From Flavobacterium azizsancarii (GTDB taxonomy: Bacteria > Bacteroidota > Bacteroidia > Flavobacteriales > Flavobacteriaceae), in the NCBI RefSeq assembly GCF_027980145.1, contig NZ_JAMZNK010000011.1:1-64000 (forward strand): DNA of 64,000 nt, given 5' to 3'. Positions 44,087-53,148 of this stretch are shown here, piece by piece (within the stretch, counting starts at the first letter, position 1; each line of letters begins with the position of its first letter). Made by a program: the position numbers and the translations under genes. A model generated the notes under the pieces. It did no database searches and was not told the DNA's origin. It saw nothing but the letters and a program-made list of their open reading frames with translations.

Positions 44087-45136
44087 ATGAAGTTGTATCA
44101 TAATCTTTCACAAATTGGCTTTTTGAAAAAAAGTTATGCGTTCAAGTTTTTATTTGTTGCCTTTGTTGGTATACATATCCCTTTGATCGGAATTTTATTT
44201 TTTGTGCTTTATTACAATCACAGTGTTTCGCCTACTTCAATATTGGTTTTCTCATTAATAATGACTTTGCTGGCTACCGTACTAACGCTAATAGTGCTCA
44301 ATCAATTGATTAAGCCAATATCAATTGCATCGAAAGCATTAGACGATTATAGAAATAATAGAAAATTATCTGTTTTGCCAACTGAATATAGTGATGAAGC
44401 CGGTTTGTTAATGGCTAATATTCAGGAATCTATTTATGAAGCTGAAAGTTTTATAAACGAAAAGCAGGATTTGATTTACATGCTTTCGCACGATTTAAAA
44501 AATTTTGCAGGAAATCCGCAAGGTTTGGCTAATTTAATTATAACCGAAAATCCTTCTGAATCGATACGCCAATTGGCAGAGTTAATTCGTGAATCGACTA
44601 ATTTGCAATTTCGATATATCGAAAATTTTATCAAATTACTGCAAGAGCAGGATCGTGTTGTAAAAGGAAATCTGGAACTAAGAACGATTTTATTTCCCGG
44701 TATTTTACCTTTTATTAACGAACAGGTAGAACAGCGTTTGGTAGATAAAAATATAAAATTGAGTTTAGATTTAGGACTTACTGAAGCTAAACTTAGAATT
44801 GATGAAGGTTTGTTGATTCAGGTTATAGTCAATTTAATAAGTAATGCTATTAAATTCTCTTATTTTGATAGCGAAATTAAGGTTAGAATTTATAATGATA
44901 ATTCAAAATTTGTCATAACGGTAACTGATACAGGAATTGGCTTTGATAAAAGTCAGATTGATGAATTGTTCAAGAAGTTTACAAAAATGAGCCGATTAGG
45001 AACCGCAAATGAATCCTCGACAGGAATTGGATTGTATTTGTGTAAAAAAATCATCGAAAAAAATAAAGGAACTCTTAATGCAACCAGCGAAGGTAGAAAT
45101 AAAGGTGCCGAATTTAGAATTGAGTTTGAAGCTTGA
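44087..45136 (+). CDS. Orphan sensor histidine kinase
   Basis: This 349-residue membrane kinase has two N-terminal helices (about 18-39 and 49-74), with a very short periplasmic loop, then a HAMP-like linker (about 75-115). The phosphoacceptor His is in YMLSHDLKNFAGNPQGL (about 138). The ATPase motifs are N-box QVIVNLISNAIKFSYF (about 248-263), G1 DTGIGFDK, and G2 TGIGLYL. The H-box lacks the usual Pro after His. No response regulator is next to it, so its partner is elsewhere. Start ATG 44087 is chosen over TTG 44075. Confidence 0.9.
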   Translation: MKLYHNLSQIGFLKKSYAFKFLFVAFVGIHIPLIGILFFVLYYNHSVSPTSILVFSLIMTLLATVLTLIVLNQLIKPISIASKALDDYRNNRKLSVLPTEYSDEAGLLMANIQESIYEAESFINEKQDLIYMLSHDLKNFAGNPQGLANLIITENPSESIRQLAELIRESTNLQFRYIENFIKLLQEQDRVVKGNLELRTILFPGILPFINEQVEQRLVDKNIKLSLDLGLTEAKLRIDEGLLIQVIVNLISNAIKFSYFDSEIKVRIYNDNSKFVITVTDTGIGFDKSQIDELFKKFTKMSRLGTANESSTGIGLYLCKKIIEKNKGTLNATSEGRNKGAEFRIEFEA

Positions 45137-45202
45137 TGAATTGTAAATTATAATTTAAGACTTGTGAAATAGAAATTTCAAATCTTTTAGTTTGTTATAA
45201 AA

Positions 45203-45262
45203 AAAAGTGCTGAGATTCAAAAAAAACTTAGAACCTCAGCACCTTAGAATCTTAGTACCTTT
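45203..45262. repeat. CTAAG/CTCAGCAC palindromic repeat
   Basis: GTGCTGAG pairs with CTCAGCAC, and downstream words CTTAGAATCTTAGTACC belong to the same family as 40007-40140 and 46261-46348. It lies between convergent histidine kinase and aldo/keto reductase genes and could double as a terminator. Confidence 0.6.
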
Positions 45263-45266
45263 TAAG

Positions 45267-46253
45267 TTACCATAACTGATGTACAGAAGGTTTTATATAC
45301 TCTTCATAAATTTTATTCATTGCCGAAATTTTCTCAGGAGTTAATTCAGGAAAGTCATAAACAGATAAGTTAGACAGAACATGATTAGCTGTTGAAGCCC
45401 CCGGAATGATGCAGCTGATATCTTTAAAACTCAAAATCCATTGTAGTGCGATAGGCGCCAGGTTAGTTGTTTCGGGAAATAAAGCCTTTAGTTTTTCAAC
45501 CGCTTTTAATCCCAATTCGTAATCGATGCCTGAAAAAGTTTCGCCTTTATCAAAAGCATCTCCGTTACGATTAAAATTACGGTGATCTTGTGTGTCAAAA
45601 GTTGTCTTTGCATCAAATTTACCAGTCAAAAGACCGCTTGCTAAAGGTACTCTCGCAATAATCCCGATATCTTTCTTTCTGGCCTCAGAGAAAAATAATT
45701 CAGAAGGACGTTGGCGAAACAGATTAAAAATAATCTGAACCGTAGTTACATTCGAAAATTCAATTGCTTTTAGCGCTTCTTCGACTTTTTCGACACTAAC
45801 ACCCAGATTCAGGATTTTCCCCTGATCTTTTAATCGATCAAAAAGTTCAAAAATTTCAGGTCGGTAAAAAACTTCAGTAGGAGGACAGTGCAGCTGAATT
45901 AAATCTATAGTTTCTAATCCCATTCTTTTCAAACTGTCTTCAACGAATTTCTGAAGTACTTTTGGCTGATAGCCTTCACTCACATGAGGATTTATATGTC
46001 GGCCGCATTTTGTAGCAACATAAATACGTTCCGATCTTGAACGCACTACACGTCCAACAGCAGTTTCGCTCAATCCGTTTTCATAAACATCGGCAGTGTC
46101 AATAAAATTCACACCGTTGTCAATTGCAGTATTTATCAGTTCATCTGCAGTTTTATCATTAAATCCTGATCCCCATTTTCCTCCAACTTGCCAGGTTCCA
46201 AGTGAGATTTCAGAGATATTAAAATTCGTTTTTCCTAGTTTTCTATAGTTCAT
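45267..46253 (-). CDS. Aldo/keto reductase
   Basis: This 328-residue TIM-barrel NADPH oxidoreductase has the catalytic set: Asp in FIDTADVYENGLSE (about 51-64, with Tyr), Lys in VATKCG (about 81-86) and His in IQLHCPP (about 119-125). The C-terminal SIIPGAS-type NADP-binding segment reads CIIPGASTANHV. It reduces aldehydes, ketones or sugars; the substrate is not identifiable. It is single, flanked by palindromic repeats on both sides. Confidence 0.92.
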   Translation of the reverse strand: MNYRKLGKTNFNISEISLGTWQVGGKWGSGFNDKTADELINTAIDNGVNFIDTADVYENGLSETAVGRVVRSRSERIYVATKCGRHINPHVSEGYQPKVLQKFVEDSLKRMGLETIDLIQLHCPPTEVFYRPEIFELFDRLKDQGKILNLGVSVEKVEEALKAIEFSNVTTVQIIFNLFRQRPSELFFSEARKKDIGIIARVPLASGLLTGKFDAKTTFDTQDHRNFNRNGDAFDKGETFSGIDYELGLKAVEKLKALFPETTNLAPIALQWILSFKDISCIIPGASTANHVLSNLSVYDFPELTPEKISAMNKIYEEYIKPSVHQLW

Positions 46254-46260
46254 TTTTTTG

Positions 46261-46348
46261 AGGTGCTAAGTTGATAAGGTTCTGAGTTACTAAGTTTTTT
46301 TAAGATATTCTCTAAACAAATCTTAGCAACTTAGTAACTCAGAACCTT
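46261..46348. repeat. Dispersed palindrome with perfect 21-bp stem (CTAAGTT family)
   Basis: The arms 46276-46296 and 46328-46348 are exact reverse complements of 21 bp (AAGGTTCTGAGTTACTAAG... type). They lie upstream of the aldo/keto reductase gene and behind cysM. This is the best preserved of four related elements in the window. Confidence 0.8.
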
Positions 46349-46362
46349 AGTGTCTTTATTCT

Positions 46363-47250
46363 TTAATCAAATAAATCCGATGATAAATAACGATCGCCAC
46401 GATCACAAATAATTGCTACGATAACTCCGGATTCTAATTGTTCTGCAATTTTTAAGGCAACAGCAACAGAACCTCCGCTGCTCATTCCTGCAAAAACACC
46501 TTCTTCGAGAGCTAATCGTTTTGTCATAACACGCGCTTCCTCTTCGCTTATATCTACAACCGTGTCTACTTTTGAAGCATCAAATATTTTAGGTAAATAT
46601 TCTTGTGGCCATTTACGGATTCCCGGAATCTGAGAACCGTCGCTTGGTTGCGCACCTATAATCTGAATTGCAGGATTTTTTTCTTTCAAATAAGTCGAAG
46701 TTCCAATGATAGTTCCCGTTGTGCCCATAGCCGAAACAAAGTGAGTTACAGTTCCGTCAGTATCGTTCCAGATTTCAGGACCGGTGGTTTTGTAATGCGC
46801 TTTCCAGTTATCATCATTTGCAAATTGATTTAGCATGATATAACCGCCTTCTGCTACCTTTTTGTCGGCATAGTCACGTGAACCAATAATTCCTTCGCTA
46901 GCGGGTGTTAAAATCACTGTAGCGCCATAAGCTCGCATAGTTTGAGTTCTTTCTTTTGTAGAATCTTCCGGTAATACCAATTCGATCTCAATTTGAAACA
47001 ATTGTGCGATCATTGCAAGAGCAATTCCCGTATTGCCACTTGTGGCTTCAATAAGTTTATCGCCTTTTTTAATATCACCTCTTTCAAGAGCAGCAGCGAT
47101 CATGTTATATGCCGCTCTGTCTTTTACGCTTCCACCCGGATTATTTCCTTCCAGCTTCAGTAAAAGTTTTACATTTTTATTCTTAACCAAATTGACAGTT
47201 TCCATCAAAGGAGTATTTCCAATTAGGTTTAGCAATTTCTGTGCGTTCAT
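46363..47250 (-). CDS. cysM: Cysteine synthase B (O-acetylserine sulfhydrylase)
   Basis: This 295-residue PLP enzyme makes cysteine from O-acetylserine and sulfide (or thiosulfate for CysM). It shows the PLP-lysine motif GNNPGGSVKDRAAYNMI (about 35-51), the TSGNTGIALA loop (about 70-79), AMGTTGTIIGTS and GMSSGGSVAVAL. CysM rather than CysK is inferred from the length, the sequence near the N terminus and pairing with an EpsC-type CysE. It starts inside the end of cysE with an ATGA-type 4-nt overlap and so is translationally coupled to it. Confidence 0.92.
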   Translation of the reverse strand: MNAQKLLNLIGNTPLMETVNLVKNKNVKLLLKLEGNNPGGSVKDRAAYNMIAAALERGDIKKGDKLIEATSGNTGIALAMIAQLFQIEIELVLPEDSTKERTQTMRAYGATVILTPASEGIIGSRDYADKKVAEGGYIMLNQFANDDNWKAHYKTTGPEIWNDTDGTVTHFVSAMGTTGTIIGTSTYLKEKNPAIQIIGAQPSDGSQIPGIRKWPQEYLPKIFDASKVDTVVDISEEEARVMTKRLALEEGVFAGMSSGGSVAVALKIAEQLESGVIVAIICDRGDRYLSSDLFD

Positions 47251-48038
47251 TTTTTTTCTTTTATTTTAACTTCAGTTGTAGTAGTGTTGGTTACGATAGA
47301 ATCTTCAGGAATCGATTTGGTTACCCAGGCATTTCCTCCCACAATACTATTTTTGCCAATAATAGTTTCACCTCCCAGAATAGTAGCGTTCGCATAAATG
47401 CAAACATTCGCTTCGACGGTTGGATGTCTTTTTGCATTTTTCATTTCCTTGCTTACACTCAAAGCGCCCAAAGTAACGCCCTGATATATTTTTACGTGTT
47501 TTTTGATCACAGTCGTTTCACCAATAACAATTCCGGTGGCGTGGTCAATAAAAAACGGAGAATCAATATTTGCACCCGCATGGATATCCGTTCCCGTAAT
47601 TCTGTGCGCATATTCGCTCATTAATCTCGAAAACAATAATAAGTCCAGATGATACAATTCATGACTTAAGCGATAAATCGCAATCGCATAAAAGCCGGGA
47701 TAGCCCAAATAAACTTCATCGATACTATTTGATGCCGGATCGTTTTCTAAAATATATTCAGCATCCTGATTTAGTTTTTCTAAAACTCCCGGTAGCTTTT
47801 CTAAAAACCGGTCCCAGATCGATTCGCATAAGTTTTCAGGTTTTTTGCAAGCCAGTACAGCAATTTCTTTAAATCGTATTTCGAGCTCGTCAATACTTGG
47901 AGCCAATGCTGCATTCGAATCAAAAAGGGTATAAAAAAGCTTTTCGGTAAAATCTTCAGTTTTGGTTTTGATACCGTAATTTATATTAGAATGGCTTTTT
48001 AGAGCTTTTATATTCTGTATGATAGTGTCTTTTGTCAC
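47247..48038 (-). CDS. cysE: Serine O-acetyltransferase (EpsC/CysE type)
   Basis: This 263-residue left-handed beta-helix enzyme acetylates serine with acetyl-CoA, the first step to cysteine. The catalytic His/Asp region reads THAGANIDSPFFIDHATGIVIGE (about 153-175, in ITGTDIHAGANIDSPFFIDH). Hexapeptide turns follow: VTLGALSV, ANVCIYANATILGG, IGKNSIVGGNAWV. The long N terminus is typical of EpsC. Its 3' end overlaps cysM by 4 nt. The serine supply genes serA and serC are also in this window, unlinked. Confidence 0.92.
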   Translation of the reverse strand: MTKDTIIQNIKALKSHSNINYGIKTKTEDFTEKLFYTLFDSNAALAPSIDELEIRFKEIAVLACKKPENLCESIWDRFLEKLPGVLEKLNQDAEYILENDPASNSIDEVYLGYPGFYAIAIYRLSHELYHLDLLLFSRLMSEYAHRITGTDIHAGANIDSPFFIDHATGIVIGETTVIKKHVKIYQGVTLGALSVSKEMKNAKRHPTVEANVCIYANATILGGETIIGKNSIVGGNAWVTKSIPEDSIVTNTTTTEVKIKEKK

Positions 48039-48232
48039 AATTGAATAATTGAGTGGATTTTTTAAAACGTTAAAAGTAATGCGTTTTTTGTAAATAAAGG
48101 CACGAATTATATAAAGAAATTTTGTTTTGAGAATTGTATTTGTGATAAATAAAAGAAATATAAAGGAACATTTTTTATATGATTCTAAAGAAGTTAAATG
48201 CGTAAATTAGCCCGTAAAATTTATAAAAAAAA

Positions 48233-48934
48233 ATGAAAAACAATTCGACCTTTAAGAGTGCTATATCTAATCTTTCTTTTCCTGAAAAGGAGAAAATTTG
48301 GGGCAAATCTATTCATGACCCAATTCTGGGACTTATTGTTAAAGACCATCCTTCTTTTAGCGAGGATGATTGTATTGCAGTAAAAGAGCTAAATCTATAC
48401 CGTCAAAAATACATTTCGAATTATTTGTCTACCGAAATCGGAACGCTTTCTGATCTTGAAAAAAGTGTTATCGATTCTCTGAAAGAGGATAAATCAATAG
48501 TGAGTATTGTCGAAGATGAGCAGGAACTAAGAAGCTTTGGTCAAAAGATAGCCGATAAAGTTGCTGACTTTGGCGGAAGCTGGACTTTCATTATTTCCTT
48601 TTTACTTTTTATCGTAGTCTGGATTGGTGCCAATGTTTACATTTTGGTCAATAAAGGTTTTGATCCGTATCCGTTTATTTTGCTTAATTTAATTTTATCC
48701 TGTATTGCTGCTTTGCAAGCTCCGGTAATTATGATGAGTCAAAATCGTCAGGAAGAAAAAGATAGAAATCGTGCCAAGAAAGATTATATGATCAACCTGA
48801 AATCTGAATTAGAGATCAGAATGATTCACGATAAAATTGATCACTTGATCATGCATCAGCAACAAGAATTAATCGAAATTCAGAAAGTACAAATCGAGAT
48901 GATGAATGATATTCTGAACCAGATTAAAAAATAA
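48233..48934 (+). CDS. DUF1003 membrane protein
   Basis: This 233-residue protein has two helices near the middle (about 113-134 and 143-160) followed by a charged coiled coil. The family signature is FGQKIADKVADFGGSWTFII and LILSCIAALQAPVIMMSQNRQEEKDR (in those regions). The first 90 residues form a soluble N-terminal part. DUF1003 proteins are of unknown function. Single gene. Confidence 0.88.
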   Translation: MKNNSTFKSAISNLSFPEKEKIWGKSIHDPILGLIVKDHPSFSEDDCIAVKELNLYRQKYISNYLSTEIGTLSDLEKSVIDSLKEDKSIVSIVEDEQELRSFGQKIADKVADFGGSWTFIISFLLFIVVWIGANVYILVNKGFDPYPFILLNLILSCIAALQAPVIMMSQNRQEEKDRNRAKKDYMINLKSELEIRMIHDKIDHLIMHQQQELIEIQKVQIEMMNDILNQIKK

Positions 48935-49341
48935 TTTCAGAAGGTTTTCAACTCAGAAAAATCAGATTTCGAAGTGTTGTAAAAAACTCCTTCCGATATA
49001 AAAAAGAAGGTTTAAGAGGTGAAAAAAGAAAAGTACATTTATGATGTTTTCGTGATGCTTGAAAAAAAAACAGAGTCATGAAAATGAAAATATAAACGAT
49101 GAAATTGATACTGGAATTTGATCCGAAAGACTGTTTTAAAAAGTAAGAATAAATCAGGTTGGTAGTAGGTTTCTAATGTTCGATTTCGGGTCGTGTTTTT
49201 AAATTCGAAGAAGGTTGTTTTTTGTGATTAATTCGGTATTGTCATTTTGTGCAATTTTAAAAAAAAAGAGAGGATAAGATTTTAGGAGTGATGAACTTCT
49301 ATTTTAAAGTTTCTTACTTTTGAATTCTTATACATGAAAAT
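48935..49341. other. 407-bp noncoding gap
   Basis: No gene, RNA or palindromic repeat is evident. It is AT-rich, with A-runs and short ORFs such as one of 15 codons from 49099 (MKLILEFDPKDCFKK) that has no supporting feature. Near its end a TACTTTTG -7 box (49315-49322) may serve the next gene. It may be an eroded gene or repeat. Confidence 0.4.
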
Positions 49342-49527
49342 ATGAAAGCTTTTAAAATTTTAATAATGATCCTTGCAATTTCGGTTGCGTTATATCAGCA
49401 GGTATCAGCAGAAAAAAATATCTATATTATGGTAATTGCGATTGCAGTTTTCATGTATGGAATGATGCAGTTGAGTGCAAAAACACCGAGTAAAAATCAA
49501 GATAAAGAGGAACAAGATGCTGACTAA
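49342..49527 (+). CDS. Small hypothetical membrane protein
   Basis: This 61-residue protein is two helices (about 4-20 and 28-45) and an acidic tail (SKNQDKEEQDAD). Nothing more can be named. It overlaps the start of the Smr gene by 11 bp (49517-49527), so its translation is probably coupled to that gene. It looks like a real gene because of the overlap and a -7 box TACTTTTG upstream. Confidence 0.65.
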   Translation: MKAFKILIMILAISVALYQQVSAEKNIYIMVIAIAVFMYGMMQLSAKTPSKNQDKEEQDAD

Positions 49528-50068
49528 AGGAGATAAAGTTTCAGTCTTAGACGAAGCAATAAACGGAACAGTAGTTTCGGTGAAAAACAATGAGGTTTTG
49601 ATCGAAACTGAAGATGGATTCATGATGACATTTTTTGTCAACGAGTTAATTAAAAATCAGGAAACCAGTAATTTAATGAATTCTATTAGAAGAATTGATT
49701 TAGATGAAATTTCGAGAGAGAAAACAGAGCCAAAACCAAGGAGTTTTGTTAAGGAAAAGAAAGATAAGCGTGAAATTTCGGCTCCGGAATTTGATTTGCA
49801 TATCGAAAAATTGGTTCCAAATAAACGCGGAATGTCGAATTATGATATCCTGACTTTACAGACTGAAACGGCAAAAAGACATATTGAATTTGCGATTCGA
49901 AATCGCATTCCCAAGATTGTTTTTATTCATGGTGTTGGTGAAGGAATTCTAAAATCCGAGCTTGATTTTTTATTGGGTCGTTACGACGGAATTGATTTTC
50001 AGGATGCCAATTATCAGAAATATGGCTTAGGTGCAACCGAAGTTTATTTTAGACAAAACAATAAGTAA
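49517..50068 (+). CDS. DUF2027/Smr-domain protein (MutS2-like)
   Basis: This 183-residue protein has an N-terminal KOW/Tudor-like beta region (KGDKVSVLDEAINGTVVSV, about 4-22) typical of DUF2027, and a C-terminal Smr domain. The Smr core reads DLHIEKLV (about 94-101) and IVFIHGVGEGILKSEL (about 136-151) with the catalytic-type H and G-x-G. Smr domains cleave or nick nucleic acids and in E. coli SmrB act on collided ribosomes. The start at 49517 is used because the longer frame overlaps the preceding gene more. It may form a pair with the small membrane protein. Confidence 0.87.
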   Translation: MLTKGDKVSVLDEAINGTVVSVKNNEVLIETEDGFMMTFFVNELIKNQETSNLMNSIRRIDLDEISREKTEPKPRSFVKEKKDKREISAPEFDLHIEKLVPNKRGMSNYDILTLQTETAKRHIEFAIRNRIPKIVFIHGVGEGILKSELDFLLGRYDGIDFQDANYQKYGLGATEVYFRQNNK

Positions 50069-50106
50069 GTTATTTTTTAGCGTTAAATCTGTTTGTTTTA
50101 GTGCAT

Positions 50107-50170
50107 AAAAAAAACGTCCGTTTTCTTTCTAATTCTGTAATAAGATTAGTTTGAAAATGGACGTTTTTTT
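50107..50170. terminator. Bidirectional terminator
   Basis: AAAAACGTCCGTTTTC pairs with GAAAATGGACGTTTTT, with an inner CTAAT/ATTAG stem. It lies between the Smr gene (plus) and the lipoprotein gene (minus). Confidence 0.85.
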
Positions 50171-50219
50171 TTGTAAGAATAAAAAAAGGTTTTTCTAATA
50201 TAAAAAGCTTTATTTTTTA

Positions 50220-51215
50220 CTAAGGCAGTATAATAGTTACGGTACCTAAAACGAAATTATCTCCTAGTTTAAAAGTAGTATTTCCTTTTTGTAATGTTGC
50301 TTTTTTAAGCACTATTGTATGTTTATATACCTTAAGAGAATGAGTGGTAGTTACCTGTATTATACCACTTACATCAGCAAGTCCGTCCTTACCAAACCAT
50401 GTGTCTAATACAGCAGGTGATGCAGGTGTTTGGCTGTTACAAAAGTAAGTACTTGCATCTACAGGCAATACCCCGGCATAGGTTCTGTAATATAATTTAT
50501 TAAAAGAGTTTAAGTTGATTGCACTTTCTCTTGGTTCTCCTGTTGGGGTATCTACATTCACAATTATATTGTCACTTAAGTTTTCCAGAACAAGAGAAGA
50601 TGTCGTGTTTTCGATATAAACTTTCTTTTGATCGGGACAATATTGAGCGGTTTGAGCACTAAAATCTACGACTACCGGAGTAACTGTTGTTACGAAATTT
50701 CCAAAATCAAATACGTCATTCACCTGGTCTATTCCGGATGGTTTAGCAAAAGTGATATTGTTAAAAACAATATTATGGGTGTAACCTGTAATTTTACTAC
50801 TTCCTGTAGCATCATCTATTACTTCGTTTTGTGTCGTACTAATTACAATTTTTCCTGCTTTGGCTTGCCATTCTTCCGTTACACTTGGTGATGTTGGTGG
50901 TATTGTACCACAAATGTTGGCTGTCTCAACTTTACCGTTATAAGCTCTGTAAACGACACGGTATAAATTGTTGTCAATATTATAGATTACTGGAGCTCCA
51001 GGTAATGTTACGTCGTTTATAATCATATTGTCCGGTAACTGTATCAATAAAGATTCCTGACTCTTAAGCCTGTATACTAAGCTGTTCGTTAATGTATTGC
51101 AGGTTTGAGATGAAATAGTAGGGTCATCAAAATCAATAGTGTCAACTGTTAAATCACCGTCATCGCAACCGTTTAATAAGAGTGCGAATACTAGAAGGCA
51201 TGCATATTTTTTCAT
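50220..51215 (-). CDS. Lipoprotein with internal duplication
   Basis: This 331-residue lipoprotein has the signal MKKYACLLVFALLLNGC, with Cys17. Two halves resemble each other: VVYRAYNGK...ICGTIPPTSPSVTEEWQAK (about 98-130) and LYYRTYAGV...YFCNSQTPASPAVLDTWFG (about 244-275). Each is followed by a beta-rich KVYKHTIVLKK or GYTHNIVFNN strand and a closing FDFGNFV or FKLGDNFV. The domain is unrecognised. The longer frame to 51413 has no signal peptide and overlaps the divergent desulfurase gene, so the start is 51215. Confidence 0.8.
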   Translation of the reverse strand: MKKYACLLVFALLLNGCDDGDLTVDTIDFDDPTISSQTCNTLTNSLVYRLKSQESLLIQLPDNMIINDVTLPGAPVIYNIDNNLYRVVYRAYNGKVETANICGTIPPTSPSVTEEWQAKAGKIVISTTQNEVIDDATGSSKITGYTHNIVFNNITFAKPSGIDQVNDVFDFGNFVTTVTPVVVDFSAQTAQYCPDQKKVYIENTTSSLVLENLSDNIIVNVDTPTGEPRESAINLNSFNKLYYRTYAGVLPVDASTYFCNSQTPASPAVLDTWFGKDGLADVSGIIQVTTTHSLKVYKHTIVLKKATLQKGNTTFKLGDNFVLGTVTIILP

Positions 51216-51289
51216 CGTAATTTTATTTGACGTCAAAAATAGTGAAAAATTTGGCAAATGATATTTAAGAATAGACAATTGATATTTCA

Positions 51290-51297
51290 TAACTTTG
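51290..51297 (+). promoter_or_regulatory. TAACTTTG -7 box of the cysteine desulfurase gene
   Basis: TAACTTTG lies 5 bp before the ATG at 51303. Transcripts from it would be nearly leaderless. No well-spaced -33 box is seen. Confidence 0.45.
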
Positions 51298-51302
51298 CAA
51301 TA

Positions 51303-52427
51303 ATGAAAAAAGTATACCTCGATAACGCCTCTACAACTGCTATGCGTCCTGAAGTTATTCAGGAAATGACAAAAGTTATGACAGAAGATTTTGGTAATCC
51401 TTCTTCTACACATAGTTTTGGAAGAAACGGAAAGACTATTTTGGAGCTTTCCAGAAAGAGTATAGCCAAATATCTAAATTGTTCTGCACAAGAAATTATT
51501 TTTACTTCAGGAGGAACTGAGGCTGATAACTGGATACTTCGTTCTGCAGTTGAAGATCTTAAAATAGAACGTATCATTACCACTAAAGTAGAGCATCATG
51601 CTGTTTTGCATACTGTTTTGGTTCTGGAATCTGAATATAATGTTCAGGTTGATTACGTAAATATAAATCCCGACGGAAGTATCGATTTAACCCATTTGTC
51701 TAATTTACTGGCTCAGGAAAAAAAGACAATTGTGAGTCTGATGCATGTAAATAACGAAACAGGAGCCATTTTAGACCTGAACAGGGTTGGTGTAATCTGT
51801 AAGCAATATGGTGTTTTATTTCATTCAGATACCGTTCAGTCTGTGGGTAAAACTGAAATTGATTTGCAGAAAACCCCGGTCGATTTTATTATTGCGAGCG
51901 CACATAAATTTCATGGGCCAAAAGGAGCTGGATTCGCTTTTATTAGAAAAAATTCTGGATTACAACCCTTAATTTTTGGTGGAGAACAGGAAAAAGGACT
52001 TCGCGCAGGAACTGAAGCAGTGCATCAGATTGCAGGAATGGCAAAAGCTTTATCTCTTTCGTATGAGAATTTAGATCATGAAAGAATATATATAACAGAG
52101 TTGAAAATGTATCTTATTGATCAGCTTGAAATTCATTTCCCGGGATTTAGAATCAATGGTAAAAGAGATGATTTTTATAATATTATCAATATTATTTTAC
52201 CTTTTTCTGCTGATAAAACTTCGATGCTTTTGTTTAGTTTAGATATGAAAGGAATCGCTGTTTCAAGAGGAAGTGCGTGTCAGTCCGGAAGTATAAAGCC
52301 TTCGCATGTTTTAAAAGAAATGCTTTCAGAAACAGATTTAAAATTACCAAACCTGAGAATTTCGTTCAGTCATTATAATACAAAAGAAGATATAGATTGG
52401 CTAATTGAAAGCCTGAAAAGCGTTTAA
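51303..52427 (+). CDS. Cysteine desulfurase (NifS/IscS-like)
   Basis: This 374-residue class V PLP enzyme removes sulfur from cysteine for Fe-S or thio-nucleoside synthesis. It shows KKVYLDNASTTAMRPEV at the start, SGGTEADNWIL (about 69-79), the PLP lysine in SAHKFHGPKGAGF (about 202-214) and the active-site Cys in SRGSACQSGS (about 320-329). No isc or suf scaffolds are adjacent. It is divergent from the lipoprotein gene and the frame start at 51258 is replaced by the ATG at 51303. Confidence 0.94.
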   Translation: MKKVYLDNASTTAMRPEVIQEMTKVMTEDFGNPSSTHSFGRNGKTILELSRKSIAKYLNCSAQEIIFTSGGTEADNWILRSAVEDLKIERIITTKVEHHAVLHTVLVLESEYNVQVDYVNINPDGSIDLTHLSNLLAQEKKTIVSLMHVNNETGAILDLNRVGVICKQYGVLFHSDTVQSVGKTEIDLQKTPVDFIIASAHKFHGPKGAGFAFIRKNSGLQPLIFGGEQEKGLRAGTEAVHQIAGMAKALSLSYENLDHERIYITELKMYLIDQLEIHFPGFRINGKRDDFYNIINIILPFSADKTSMLLFSLDMKGIAVSRGSACQSGSIKPSHVLKEMLSETDLKLPNLRISFSHYNTKEDIDWLIESLKSV

Positions 52428-52437
52428 CTAGGTTCAA

Positions 52438-52482
52438 AGCTTCAAGTTTCAGGTTATTTAACCAGAAACTTGAAACCTGAAA
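52438..52482. repeat. CAAGTTTCAGGTTT palindrome (probable bidirectional terminator)
   Basis: TTCAAGTTTC-AGGTT pairs with AACC-AGAAACTTGAA between convergent genes. It ends in an A-run toward 52488. The same words occur at 35475-35510. Confidence 0.7.
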
Positions 52483-52488
52483 AAAAAA

Positions 52489-53049
52489 CTATTTTCTAAT
52501 CACCTTAACCTGTGCGTCCTTTGTTAATTTTATGATTGTTGAAGGCTTTCCTGCAACTTTATCATGATATAGATTAACCACATAATCAACGCCTTTAATG
52601 ATTTCAGGACTAATATCCTTGAAAGCAATAGGAGTAGGCTGTCCCGAAATATTAGCCGAAGTTGAAACCAAAGGTTTTTTCATTCTCTCTAATAATTTAA
52701 AGCAAAAAGGCTCTTTTACTAAACGAATTCCAAGTGAATTGTCTGCTGCAATAATATTTGGAGCAACATTTCTTGGTTCATCCAGAATCAAAGTTGTAGG
52801 TTTTTCAGATAGATCTAAAATCTGCCAGGCTACTTCAGGGATGTTTTTAAACACGTTATACATCATTTTCTCGCCGTTCATCAGTACAATCATGCTTTGT
52901 GTTTCTGCACGTTGCTTGAGTTTGTAGATCTTGGCAACAGCTTCAGGATTTGTAGCATCGCAACCAATTCCCCAAACGGTATCAGTAGGATAAAGTATAA
53001 TTCCGCCCTCTTTGATGACTTCGTATGCTTTTAAAATTTCTTCGTTCAT
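52489..53049 (-). CDS. L-threonylcarbamoyladenylate synthase (Sua5/TsaC/YrdC)
   Basis: This 186-residue YrdC-fold enzyme makes threonylcarbamoyl-AMP for the tRNA t6A37 modification. It shows GIILYPTDTVWGIGCDATNPEAV (about 15-37), KLKQRAETQSMIVLM (about 43-57), LGIRLVK and PLVSTSANISGQPTP (about 131-145). It is the short TsaC form without the Sua5 C-terminal domain. A TACCTTTG box (CAAAGGTA, 53090-53097) is upstream. Confidence 0.93.
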   Translation of the reverse strand: MNEEILKAYEVIKEGGIILYPTDTVWGIGCDATNPEAVAKIYKLKQRAETQSMIVLMNGEKMMYNVFKNIPEVAWQILDLSEKPTTLILDEPRNVAPNIIAADNSLGIRLVKEPFCFKLLERMKKPLVSTSANISGQPTPIAFKDISPEIIKGVDYVVNLYHDKVAGKPSTIIKLTKDAQVKVIRK

Positions 53050-53148
53050 TCTATAATTATATACTTGTTTTGTACGCTTGCTTAAGCTGCAAAGGTATAA
53101 ATAAAAAGAAGATGAATTATTTGTACCGCACGATCAAATAATCAGCTG

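Noticed and set aside
49099..49146. 15-codon ORF in the gap before 49342
   Set aside because: Too short, no start-site signal and no conserved feature visible.
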